This document shows, one piece after another, positions 54,794 through 63,890 of a DNA stretch of 64,000 nucleotides. How positions within the stretch are numbered: position 1 is the first letter of the stretch; every line of letters begins with the position of its first letter. The position numbers were made by a program, and so were the translations under genes. The DNA is taken from contig NC_023753.2 in assembly GCF_000499845.2 (NCBI RefSeq), forward strand, positions 16,678,193 through 16,742,192, given 5' to 3'. The notes beneath the pieces were generated by a model that was given only the letters and a program-made list of their open reading frames with translations, was not told the origin of the DNA and ran no database searches. The stretch comes from Phaseolus vulgaris (lineage: Eukaryota; Streptophyta; Magnoliopsida; Fabales; Fabaceae).

Positions 54794-55105
54794 ATGTCTT
54801 CTCACTCCTCTAAATCTCTTAAAAGTGAGGTGAAATCCTTGAAATCTCTTTTGAAACAACTTTCCAAGGATATCCAATCAATTTCATCTAAACAATTGGA
54901 GAATGAGGCTAAAACTAATGAATTGACTAAAGCAAAGGATGAGAAGTCTCACATTTTAAAAAAATTACCTTCTCATGCATCTATCTCTAAAGATCATGAT
55001 TCTTTTGGGGAGGGAAGCCTTAGAATAAATGATTATTATCAAGACCACCTAGAAGACATAGAAGAGATAGAAAAGAACAAGAAAACCCAAGAGAGGTTAG
55101 GGTAG
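54794..55105 (+). pseudogene. gag: Truncated gag of element H
   Basis: Begins MSSHSSKSLKSEVKSLKS, parallel to [17 protein letters not shown] of element B, with the same coiled coil and the [14 protein letters not shown] motif. It stops after 103 codons. The next frame continues with HFHGKEN-like sequence, showing frame loss. The N-terminal coiled coil alone could interact with full Gag (inference). Confidence 0.75.
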
Positions 55106-55158
55106 ACCAACCCCATTTCCATGGAAAAGAAAATATAGAAGCTTTCCTAGATTGGGAA

Positions 55159-56532
55159 ATGAGGGTAGAAAAATTGTTTGCTTCCCATAAAGAAAGAAAG
55201 GAAAGAAAAATACAAAAGAAAAGAGAGGAAGTCGAAAGGGAAGCTAAAGAAAAAGAAAAAGAAAAAGAAAAGCATGAGAAGACCCTTGAGAAACAAAAGG
55301 CGTGGGAGAAGAGTGTTCCTTCCCACAAGGTCATTCAACAAGACAAAAGATTTAAAAATACCTTTGAAAATATGTGTCTTGTTGAACAACCTCAAAGCCT
55401 TACCTCTTGTAAAGGAACACTTGCAAGCATGATCAAAAAAGAAGAGTCTTTAAAAGAAGCTTGCATAGATAAAGATAAAGTAGATTATTTCTCATATGTG
55501 CTAGGATATCACCAAGTGAATGTCAAGTTATCTATAAGCATCTACAAAAACAAATTTTTATGTGAAGTAGTGCCTAAAGAAACTTGTCATGTCTTATTGA
55601 GACAACCATTGCAAAGTGTACAAATTCTCATAAACAATGGTTGTAACAACGAGACTATCTTTACACATAAGAGAAAAAGTCTTCATGAAGGAGAACTCAT
55701 GGGCCAAATTAGAGTTGATAAAACTCTAGAGCTTTTAAAAGGAAAACTTTTGTCACCCATGAGAAAAGAGGTTCAAAGACATTACTTTAGGTACAATTCT
55801 TGTTTTCAAACTACACCTAAGGCAATGTCTCAAGAACTCTATACTCCTTCACCTTTTGCAAATGATCCTTGGGAAGACACAAATTTCATATTAGAGCTTC
55901 CTAGGACAACAAAAGGTTTTGATTCCATTTTCATGGATATGGATAAACTCTTCTCTAGAGAAGTGATACATCCTCATGGTTTATCTTCAAGCATAGTGTT
56001 GGATAGAGCTCCAAATTTCGCAAACCATGATTTGAGGATTCTCTTGGGAAAACTTGCAACTAAGTTGTACACTTTAAATTCTTATCATCCTCAAAAGCAT
56101 GGTCAAAATACATTTGAAAATCTAGCTCTTTCTACTATGCCTAGAATAATCATAAAGGACAAACACAACTCTAGAGATGAGCATACATACCATAGTGTAG
56201 TTCACAAAACTACCAATATTTTCCCATTTGAAGTTGTATATGGACTTAATCCTCTTTATCCTTTAGATTTATTACCCCTTCCTAATCCACATACCTTTGT
56301 GCATAAGGAAGGAGTTACAAAAGATGATTTTGTTAAGAAAATGCATGAGAGGATTCAAGAACAAATACAACAACAAATAGAGAAATATTATGAGAAGTTG
56401 CCAAAAACAATAGAAAAACAAAAGGAATGGCAACTTCCTAAAATTAATGTTTACACAACTGCTCAAACTAACACATTTGATTTGTTTGATGATTCACAGA
56501 GATGGACATTTGATCCTGGAGGACGAGCCTAG
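55159..56532 (+). CDS. 457-codon fused remnant frame (gag, protease, integrase) of element H
   Basis: Opens inside gag (MRVEKLFASHKER), then a Lys/Glu-rich stretch (about 10-45), the pre-RT linker [16 protein letters not shown], protease C-terminal part (KNKFLCEVVPKETCHVLLRQP), and then jumps directly to integrase ([20 protein letters not shown]). RT and RNase H are absent. The integrase part runs to the C-terminus ([33 protein letters not shown]), but zinc ligands are replaced (HYFRYNSC) and core acids are lost (EDTNFILELP, VLDRAPNF, GQNTFENL). The frame stays open despite these changes. Whether the protein is made is unknown. Confidence 0.65.
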   Translation: MRVEKLFASHKERKERKIQKKREEVEREAKEKEKEKEKHEKTLEKQKAWEKSVPSHKVIQQDKRFKNTFENMCLVEQPQSLTSCKGTLASMIKKEESLKEACIDKDKVDYFSYVLGYHQVNVKLSISIYKNKFLCEVVPKETCHVLLRQPLQSVQILINNGCNNETIFTHKRKSLHEGELMGQIRVDKTLELLKGKLLSPMRKEVQRHYFRYNSCFQTTPKAMSQELYTPSPFANDPWEDTNFILELPRTTKGFDSIFMDMDKLFSREVIHPHGLSSSIVLDRAPNFANHDLRILLGKLATKLYTLNSYHPQKHGQNTFENLALSTMPRIIIKDKHNSRDEHTYHSVVHKTTNIFPFEVVYGLNPLYPLDLLPLPNPHTFVHKEGVTKDDFVKKMHERIQEQIQQQIEKYYEKLPKTIEKQKEWQLPKINVYTTAQTNTFDLFDDSQRWTFDPGGRA

Positions 56533-56585
56533 TTTTCAAAATAGGAATAAGGTTGTTGTTCGAGATCAAACCTGTAGATCTGAGG

Positions 56586-56702
56586 ACAGATCCTCTCAAG
56601 AAGGAGGGGATGATGGAAACCATCCAGCCACATATATCCACATAATGATGATGAAGAAGAAGCATTGGATTTGAGGACAAATCCTTTTCAAGAGGGAGGG
56701 GA
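56586..56702 (+). other. Two purine tract plus LTR-start modules at the 3' end of H
   Basis: AAGGAGGGGATGATGGAA occurs at about 56597-56614 and a near-identical AGGGAGGGGATGATGGAA at about 56693-56710. Only the second leads into the LTR seen at the 5' end. The first is followed by ACCATCCAGCC, like the solo LTR in D (TGATGGAAACCGTCCAGCC). Confidence 0.65.
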
Positions 56703-57037
56703 TGATGGAAGAGGCCCAAGCCCATGATAGAAAAAGCCCAAGCCCAAGCCCAAATACAAGTTCAAGCTTCAACTCAAGCCCAACAAATAGAAGATATGGG
56801 CAAACTAAGCATCATTGGATGTCTTTCTTTTGTAATTACTTTTGAGTATTTTTTTAGTAGAACATAAAGGGAGGTGTAGATATAAATATAAGAGGTGCAA
56901 ATGTATAAAGCTAAGTCACACCTTCCATGTGACACAAAAGAAGGAGTAGGTATAGATTTAGGAGGTGCCAAAAATAGAAACCAAGTCACACTTCCCTTGT
57001 GACAAGGAATTGGCTCCAAATTCAAATGCTTCTCATT
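56703..57037 (+). repeat. 3' LTR of element H, truncated
   Basis: Matches the first 335 bp of the 5' LTR and stops at CTTCTCATT, where the 5' LTR goes on TGAATTTCCC. The deletion removed the promoter, R and U5 and the TSD, and ends in the antisense ORF of element F. Confidence 0.85.
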
Positions 57038-57310
57038 CCACTAGTTTTCCGTCAGCAATGGTCTTCGTCAGCCCAATCTGGGAGAGGTCCACCCTAGGAC
57101 GCACACAAGCAACCTGGGCCATGGCATCCTCAAACCCTGTTGCGTAAGACTCTGCGGCGTCACGAGTGAGTTCATCCTTGGTCTGAAGGAAGAGTTCCTC
57201 CTTGCGGGCCAACTCTTCCCTCAGCTTAGCAAGCTGTTGTTCTAGTTGGACTGATTTCTCCTTCAGCTGTGCTGATTCCTCCTTCAATTGGACCACCTCT
57301 GTTTCCTTTC
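57038..57310 (-). pseudogene. Antisense accessory ORF of element F, C-terminal part
   Basis: Minus strand, about 90 open codons. Heptad-rich coiled coil (VVQLKEESAQLKEKSVQLEQ) followed by DAAESYATGFEDAMAQVACV and a tail ending LVE. It corresponds to the plus-strand ORF of element E at 1350-1662, so both TAT copies carry it antisense to pol. The N-terminal part is missing: an LTR begins at 57311. The frame has no internal stop, unlike E. Confidence 0.75.
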
Positions 57311-57975
57311 TGATGGAGATCAAGTTCAAGAGGAAATAGAAGTCGAAGATCAAGGACAAAAGGAGGTAGAGGCCGAAGTTGAAGAAGTTCAAGAAGACAC
57401 TATCTTACCTCAAAGGCTTACAAGGAGCAAGTTTAAGGAATTAGGAAGTAGTGGTAGATTGTTTTCTCTTTTTATAGTGTCTCTTGTATAAAAAGTAGAA
57501 TGTTTAAATACATAGTCTTTAGGAAGGTGCTTAGAGGGAAACATTAGACACCTCTTTTGTAAAAGCATCTTTAGGCTTTAGCTTAGAAAATTCTAGAAGC
57601 TTAGACATTAGTTTAGGAGGGGCGGTAGCTTAGGGGACTCTTGAGTAGCTTAGGATGCAAGCTTTGTAAGCTAATGACCGGCCCTTACTCCTATAAAAGG
57701 AGGGCTTGGGTCCTTCATAATTCAGAATTGATATTTGAAGTAACAAAACTCTCCCAAATTGGTGATTGAGTGTAGAGAACTTGCCTTCTCCTCTTCCTAG
57801 TCTCTTCTTGAGAGCCTTGGTTCCCTCAAGTGGCGGCATTTCACACTTATCTTGGAGCATTCACACTTCAAGTGGCGTGTTCATCAACCAAGAACTACAA
57901 CCACATAAGTCATCTTTCTTCTCCATCTTCTCATTCCATTTCCGTGCCTATTTGAATTCCTAAACATGTCTTAGG
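57311..57975 (+). repeat. LTR fragment, AAGTGGCG type, in the F antisense ORF
   Basis: Starts TGATGGAGATCAAG. The first 130 bp encode an acidic pol tail ending LPQRLTRSKFKEL, the counterpart of [11 protein letters not shown] in B. A TATA box TATAAAAG lies at 57692-57699 and the AAGTGGCG pair at about 57828 and 57871. Similarity to the LTR at 1-800 ends near ACATGTCTTAG (57975). The 3' part and a TSD are missing. Confidence 0.75.
57692..57699 (+). promoter_or_regulatory. LTR TATA box
   Basis: TATAAAAG in the LTR at 57311, in a CTCCTATAAAAGGAGGGC context shared with other LTRs of this group. Confidence 0.55.
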
Positions 57976-58195
57976 TTCCTTAGTCGCTCCCCAAGGCACA
58001 CCGCAATCGCCCCATGAAGCACTCTCCCCCCTACCTTTTTGGTCACACGGGGTCAAGTCCTCGAGGCCCCTAGGTCTCTTGAGCCTTGGTTCTTTCACCC
58101 AGTAGAGAGGGAACCCGTCCAACAGCCAGGACTCGAACCCAAGTCCTATCTGTGATCAAGGAAGCATCAACCACTAGACCAGACAAGTTCTTTGA
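57976..58195 (-). mobile_element. tRNA-derived SINE-like unit (minus strand)
   Basis: Read in reverse, 58190 to about 58118 looks like a tRNA: box A type TGGTCTAGTGG, then GGTTCGAGTCC, a good box B, about 40 bp apart. The GC-richer body continues to about 57976. Pol III promoter plus non-tRNA body is the SINE design. The cloverleaf is poor, so it is not a functional tRNA gene. A related head lies inverted at 63905-64000. Confidence 0.55.
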
Positions 58196-58289
58196 TCATA
58201 TTATCATTTTTATTATACTTATTATTATTAATATAATTTATACATATTCATATTATTAATATTATAACTAATATTATTAATATTATTAA

Positions 58290-58334
<45 letters not shown>
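58196..58334. repeat. AT-rich microsatellite, left part
   Basis: TAATATTAT/ATTATT-type simple repeat ending in a pure (ATT)n run of about 45 bp. It is the left shoulder of a microsatellite tract split by the Helitron and the CACTA-like element. Confidence 0.85.
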
Positions 58335-58336
<2 letters not shown>

Positions 58337-60461
58337 AACGGGCACACAGGCGCGAGCACCTGTGTATCCGCATTTTTTATTTTTTTTATTTTTATATAAT
58401 TAAATATAAAATTTAATCAAATTAAATAATATATTATTATTTGCGTTAATTTTTATTACTTATATTTATATTTATTTTTAATTAAATATGTTTAAAATAA
58501 GATAAATAAAAGAGATGAAATATGAAGAAAATTAATACACAATTTCAAAATCTCAACATTAGGGCTTTTGAAGCATTGAGGAGACGGAAGACCTGGTGAA
58601 GTGGCGGTGATGAAATATTGAGGAGACGGAAGAACGACAATACAGTTTCAGAATCTCAAAATTAGGATTTTGGAGACATTAACATGTTTTTATATTATTT
58701 CTGTCTCATAATTCTCTTATATATCACTCTTTCATAATCTCAAAATTAAGATTTTGGAGGATTTTGGACACATGTTTTTATATTATTTCTCTTTCACACT
58801 TTTTTTATATATCACTCTTTTGCCTAAAAAAGAGTAACCGTCCATAAATCCACATTTCACCCCTCTCTCTCCACTCTTCCCTAATAAAAGGCACCAATCT
58901 CTCCACTTTCCTGCTAGTGAAAACAAATAAAATAAAATTTTAAAATTAAAAATATGCTTATTTAATAAAGAAGAATATCAGTTTAAAACAGAAAAGTAAC
59001 CAATCTCTCCACTCTCCTACCACTTAGGTGATAATAAAAAATAAAATTAACGTATTAATCTCTCCATTAAGTGAGAACAAATAAAATATTTTACTTCCAA
59101 ATGATACTCACAAAAAAATGGATCTTTAACAATAAAAGATTTTCATCTATGACATCAAAATATATTAATTATTTATTTTAAAACATTAATAATCAACACC
59201 CTTTTTAACACTACCTTAATAATCAGCACCCTTTTTCTATAAAATCCCAAACTAACAGCGAATAAAAAAAATTAAAAAAAAAACAAATAATAAACTTGTA
59301 TCTATTGATTTTATTTTATTTTGTTAAATTCTTTTTGTTTTAAAAAAAATTAAAATCTACTAACCGTTTATGTTATTACACAACAATTAAATATACACAT
59401 TTTTATATTACAGAAATATTGAACAAAAACAATTTAAAAAATGAATGATCCTATTAGAACTCAAATCAACTCAAAGATAATGGTATTTTTAAAAAAGGTT
59501 GGTATAGTTACGGATAAGGAGAGAGACGTAAATAATAAATTATTATAAAAGAACGAACAAAAAAAAATAAAAAGGGAAGAGAAGAGAGAGACTAAATAAT
59601 AAATTATTATAGAAGAATCAAGAGAAAGAAAAAAAGATAGAAAAGGAAAAGAAGAGAGAGACGTAAATAATAAACTATTATAGAAGAACGAACCGAAAAA
59701 AAAAGATAGAAAGGGAAGATGAGACAAAGATGTAAATAATAAATTATTATAAAAGAACGAACCGAAACAAAACAAATAGAAAGGGGAGTTGTTATGGCAT
59801 TAGTAAGCGGCAGTAGCGTGCACCGATTGGAGAGGAGTAGCCTGTCTCCCTTTCAATTAGGTGTCTGACTCAGTGATGGTATCTCTGAATTGCATATGTT
59901 AAGTCTTCTTTCCAATAACTCCATCGGAACCATTCTTCGTCTTCGTCACTCTCCATTAAGAGGAAACATACTAACAAAAAGAAGGAAAGTATAGAAGAAC
60001 ACTTCTCTTTCTTTCGCCTTCTTCTTATTCTCCAAAAGTAAAAGTAATAATTTCTTCTGAGAAGGTTGGGTGTTAGTGACTTAAAATAAGGAGTTAAAGG
60101 GGGAGCACTATTAAAGGACTTAAAATAAGGAGTTAACAGTTAAAAGGGAATCATGGAGGTTAACCCAAGAAGTGGGGAGTTAAAATATGAAAGAAGTTAA
60201 ATAGAAGATGTTACATTTCAAAATTGTTGCCACTACTTTGGCCACTACTCACGTTTCCTAATATTTGTTTCCCTCTCATAATTTTAAAACAAATCATATC
60301 TTTCAATTCAAAACCGATAATCTATTTCAAATATTTTTAAAAAGTAGAAAATGACGCAATAACCAAAATAATGAAATAAAACCAAATATTAATCTAAGGA
60401 TAAAATAGGAAAAAATTTAAGAGCAGTTAAAGAGGGAATCCCCTTTATGTATAGGTATAGA
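58335..60461 (-). mobile_element. Non-autonomous Helitron-like element
   Basis: On the minus strand the 5' end reads TCTATACCTATACATAAAGG, a classic plant Helitron start, preceded by host A. The 3' end has a GC-rich hairpin (ACACAGG and CCTGTGT arms around a short loop) and ends GTTAG before host T; canonical is CTAG or CTRR, so one base differs. Insertion between A and T fits the Helitron rule. The 2.1 kb interior has no Rep/helicase and no recognised gene. Confidence 0.72.
59510..59785. repeat. Minisatellite of about 65-72 bp units inside the Helitron
   Basis: Four degenerate copies of a unit containing GAGAGAGACGTAAATAATAA and ATTATTATAAAAGAACGAAC-type sequence, starting near 59519, 59585, 59654 and 59725. 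The open frame seen on the minus strand here is a product of the repeat. Confidence 0.8.
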
Positions 60462-60567
60462 TATTATAATTATTATTATTATTAATATTATAATTAATAT
60501 TATTAATATTATTATTAATATTATATTCATATTATTAATATTGTTAATATTTTTAATATTGCTAATA
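60462..60567. repeat. AT-rich microsatellite, middle part
   Basis: Continuation of the TAATAT/ATTATT tract between Helitron and CACTA-like element; its last units (TTTTTAATATTG) match the first units right of the CACTA-like element. Confidence 0.85.
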
Positions 60568-61263
60568 TACTACAAAAAAATATGTAAAAAGTGGCGGTTT
60601 TAATATGGCGGTTATTAATAACCGCCACAAATTTCAGTATAATACGTCATTTCATTAACCGCCACAATTATCTTTCAAAATATGTCATTTTTAACTGTCA
60701 CAATTATCCTTCAGAATAAAAGTTCTCCAATTTTTTTGAAAACTTGCTTTCACTTGGAAATTGATTTTTTTTTTTTTTTTGAAAACTTACTTTATTTCTT
60801 TTTTTAAAAAAACTTGCTTTCACTTGAAAATTGATTTGTTTTTTTGAAAACTTACTTTCCATTGGAAAATAATTTTTTTAAAAAAATTTGCTTTCAGTTT
60901 GGACACAATATATTTTCGAAATTTAGAAGAAATTTTAAAATTTAGAATACAATTAAAAGAAGTGTTACTTTAATTCAGAATATAATTAAAAAAGTATTAC
61001 TTGTTAAAAGTTATATATGTGTGTTTTTTCTTTAATTACCATTAAATCTCTCTTGGGTCTATTCTAGGATTATTTATTATTGTTTCTCTATATTGGATTC
61101 TATTTACACCCCCTGCGTCTTTGTCAGAGGTAGGCATGGACCATGCTTCATCTTCTTCATTTCTAATTATATATTTTATTTTATTTGTCATATTATATTC
61201 AATTTTATTCATCCATTTTTCTTCCTTCATCCAACGCCGTTCATCGCTTTCGCAGAGCTGCCA

Positions 61264-61383
61264 ATGGAAGCAGCTGCGACAGCAACTGTCCTCCCACCAC
61301 CGTCCGCTCTGTCTCGGCCGGCGGTTTTCCTCGGAAGACCTTCCGCATTCGCCTTCCCTTCCAATCTTGCCTTCTCCACTAAG
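61264..61383 (+). pseudogene. Captured first exon, plastid transit-peptide-like
   Basis: Forty codons from an ATG in a fair context to a GT donor (AAG then GTATTC) in phase 0. The peptide is Ala/Ser/Pro-rich with few acidic residues (LPPPSALSRPAVFLGRPSAF), as in chloroplast transit peptides. GC content is much higher than in the surrounding AT-rich DNA, consistent with capture of coding DNA. The source gene is not identified. About 30 bp upstream is also GC-richer and may be the captured 5' untranslated part. Confidence 0.6.
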
Positions 61384-62324
61384 GTATTCAATCAATTATT
61401 TACTTTTTATTTAAATTTTTGGATTATGATTTGTGTCAGCTAGAAATGTATGTTGTGACTTATGAGAGTAGTGATTTTCATAAACTGCATTTAAATTTAT
61501 TTATTTCTCACAGCTTAGCTTGTTTTGTTGCTCTTTTTCATTGATTTTGAGTTGAATACAACGTCTTGTGTTTGAGTTTAGCTTGCTGTAGGGGAAGAGA
61601 AAATACGAGTAGTGTGCTTTTCTTATGAGAATTTGCTATTTAGGTTTTGTTTGGCAAACTTATCCTGTATCTGAAAAGTAAAAAGATAAATCGAATTAAA
61701 TTTGTCTTGTAAGCTAAAACCAACTTACTGTGCTTCATCTTTTATTACAGAAATTAAACTCTTTATTTTTAATTTGTGGTGAACTAATTTTAAATTATGG
61801 AGAAGTGAATTTCATTTTTCTCTTCATATGTTTCTCTTCTAATATTTAGATATTCCTATCTAAGTTCTTATCTTAATGTTCATATAATAATATGTAACAA
61901 TCTTGCACTGTTCTATGATATATTCACTAGTTGTTGACAATTATTTTAGCCTCAACAAAGCTGGTCATGAATGGGAGGCCAACATTCATGGAATATTTAA
62001 TTAGTATTTAATGCATGGTAATTTCTGTGTTCGTGTATTTTACGTTTTTTAAATAGCTTAGGATTTCCTCTGAGTATTTAGCCAACTGTTTTTAAGTGGT
62101 CGGGCAAATTAAAACCTCTTAATTTTCACTGTTGAAAAAAAAGCAGAGAAATCTGTAAAATAGACCAAATTGGTTTATGGAAAGAATGTAATGAATAAAT
62201 GAGACCTACTGCTTTATATATTAGTTTATTTTCTATTTTTCTTGCGATCTAGCAAGAAATATTTGCTACCACCATTTACAACTATCCTAAGTTTCCAGTT
62301 TTAACATTTTACAATTCTGGGCAG

Positions 62325-62413
62325 GAATGTGTGACCTGTGCTCCCCTATGATAATTCTTCTTGACGATGAAGCAGACGCATTTTGGTGCTTTGAGCGTTT
62401 GATGCGCAGGCTT
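62325..62413 (+). pseudogene. Captured exon of a TBC-domain RabGAP gene
   Basis: An 89-bp exon between a TCTGGGCAG acceptor and a GTAAGA donor. With the first base of a Gly codon supplied from the previous exon, it reads MCDLCSPMIILLDDEADAFW and then CFERLMRRL. This is the plant TBC (Rab GTPase-activating protein) signature following the YCQG motif; the catalytic Arg and Gln fingers lie in exons not present here. The exon alone has no function. Its capture next to an unrelated first exon marks the element as a Pack-type CACTA. Confidence 0.75.
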
Positions 62414-62860
62414 GTAAGAATCTTACCTGTAGACTCTATTTTATTATTAACTTTCTTCAACACTCTTTTATCTATTACTTATTGAAAAGATTGGGGGAAG
62501 AGTCTTTGGTTATTGGTTTTTCTTGGAAATGTTATATTTTTAGTTTGCTTTCACCTTTATTGTTCACTTTTATATATTATATCTTTCTTAAGTTGCACAA
62601 TGCATATAGAGCCAGTTAAAATTGGGCTTAAGTTCTTCTAGGTTTGACACTAATGTTTAAATTATACTGTTAATGCTTTGTGGTTACACAAAATCTAGTT
62701 TTTATTGGTAGTATTTCATAGGTTGAATCTCAGTTTCTTTTATTGTCATTCAAAGTTGTTGAATAAATCTCCTTTCTTCAATTAAATTTAACTGCACTGC
62801 TCTCAACTAATGTTAAACAAACAGAATGTACTAATAATGTCTTTTGATTTTGGAGGACAG

Positions 62861-62920
62861 AGCATCTTGGTGCAGATTTCAAGATGTTGATATATTGGAT
62901 TGCTTGCATACATCAATGAG
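62861..62920 (+). pseudogene. Possible further captured exon
   Basis: A 60-bp block between an acceptor-like TTTTGGAGGACAG and a donor-like GAG then GTATTA. It is open only in the second frame (SWCRFQDVDILDCLHTSM). It is not in phase with the TBC exon, and I cannot name its source. Confidence 0.3.
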
Positions 62921-63007
62921 GTATTAATATATTTAAATATTTATTGGTGTTTTTTATTTTCTAATTATAAACATACAAATTCATTAAATTAAAATTATTT
63001 ATTTCAG

Positions 63008-63067
63008 GCATCAAATTATGGAAGTGGTGCTCCATCACCTAATCAAGTAATAGGATCAAGTGCTTGA
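63008..63067 (+). pseudogene. Possible captured terminal exon
   Basis: After the acceptor TTATTTCAG, twenty codons read ASNYGSGAPSPNQVIGSSA and stop. Gly/Ser/Pro-rich end of an unidentified protein. T-rich sequence precedes it as expected for a 3' splice site. The source is unknown. Confidence 0.35.
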
Positions 63068-63674
63068 AGCAAAACTGATTAGGGATGTGTTTTTTAATTT
63101 TAAACTTGATTAGGGATGTATGAACTTTTGAACAATTATGTGTTGTAATTTTAAACTTGATTAAGGATGTATGAACTTTTTATGTGTTTTAATTTTCAAT
63201 TACATATAAACGTTTGAACATTTTTATGTGTGTTTTAATTTTCAATGAAATGAATGGATGATTATAACTTTATACATTATTTTATTTTATTATGAAAAAG
63301 TGGTGGTTAAATTTTATAATTGTATAAAACAGATTATAAAAAAGATTATAAAATAGTGGTTAAATTTTATTTATTCAGTATTAAAATTACGTTAGTTAAA
63401 AACGCCACTACTTACGTATATTATGGTGCCAGAATCTTCTTCAATGAATGTAAATTGCGACAGTTATAACTGACACTACTTACATATAAAAACCGCCACT
63501 ACTTACACTATGTTTAAAGTGGCGGGTGTTGCGGAGGGTAACATAAAACCGCCACATTAAACTTTGTGACGGCCAGTTCTATGGTGGTTTGGGAAACCGC
63601 CACAAGCGTATATTGTGGCGGTTACACTTTATACGAAAAAAAAACGGCCACAATATACATTTTTTTTTGTAGTG

Positions 63675-63890
63675 ATATTTTTAATATTTTTAATATTGTT
63701 AATATTTTTAATATTTTTAATATTGTTAATATTTTTAATATTGTTAATATTTTTAATATTGTTAATATTTTTAATATTGTTAATATTTTTAATATTGTTA
63801 ATATTTTTAATATTGTTAATATTTTTAATATTGTTAATATTTTTAATATTATTAATATTATTAATAATAGTAAGTATAATAAAAATCATA
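63675..63890. repeat. AT-rich microsatellite, right part (18-bp units)
   Basis: About ten copies of TTTTTAATATTGTTAATA-type 18-bp units, then degenerate ATTATTAATA. It is open in all frames by its composition; the apparent proteins (INIFNIVNIFN-type) are artefacts. Confidence 0.9.

Larger units (their letters stand above)
52305..57037 (+). mobile_element. CRM-like deletion derivative H with chimeric LTR (right end truncated)
   Basis: 5' LTR 52305-52957, primer site 52960-52971, leader, truncated gag, a 457-codon frame made of gag, protease and integrase remnants, purine tract, and the first 335 bp of the 3' LTR (56703-57037). The two LTR parts differ at about five positions by eye, so the insertion is recent. 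The internal region is far more diverged from B and D than that, so H had its reduced form before it moved. It lies between the tandem repeats and antisense ORF of element F. The right TSD is lost. Confidence 0.85.
22502..57310 (+). mobile_element. TAT-lineage Ty3/gypsy retrotransposon F, host of five nested insertions
   Basis: About 7 kb of F is spread over 35 kb. Segments in order: 5' LTR 22502-23113, primer site, gag/protease/RT/RNase H to 26984, 33406-33614, 41377-41449, integrase 43773-45112, tandem repeats 51516-52304, antisense ORF 57038-57310. The joins are proven by five-base TSDs for A, B, C and G and by continuity of the protein read against element E. The 3' LTR is not in the window. 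Coding regions carry stops and frameshifts; the integrase has lost its first catalytic Asp. Confidence 0.9.
60565..63677 (+). mobile_element. CACTA-like DNA transposon carrying host gene fragments, TSD ATA
   Basis: Element at 60568-63674 (3107 bp). Left terminus TACTACAAAAAAATATG, right terminus in reverse CACTACAAAAAAAAATG, about 32 bp of inverted repeat, flanked by ATA at 60565-60567 and 63675-63677 (3-bp TSD as in CACTA elements). The first base is T instead of C. Subterminal GGCGGTT/AACCGCC words repeat in both directions, many more on the right (63300-63660). No transposase frame is seen. The interior holds exon-like pieces from at least two host genes. Confidence 0.75.

Noticed and set aside
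58118..58190. A functional tRNA gene on the minus strand
   Set aside because: Box A and B are good, but acceptor arms do not pair and the T-loop is off-size, so a SINE head is the better call.
59461..59775. 104-codon Ser/Phe/Leu-rich minus-strand frame
   Set aside because: Translates the Helitron minisatellite; periodic peptide follows the DNA repeat.
61121..61414. Alternative frames over the captured first exon
   Set aside because: Only the frame from 61264 gives a start plus a phase-0 splice donor and transit-peptide composition.
60568..63674. Mutator-like or hAT element
   Set aside because: TSD is 3 bp (ATA), not 8-9 bp, and the CACTACAAAA termini fit CACTA elements.
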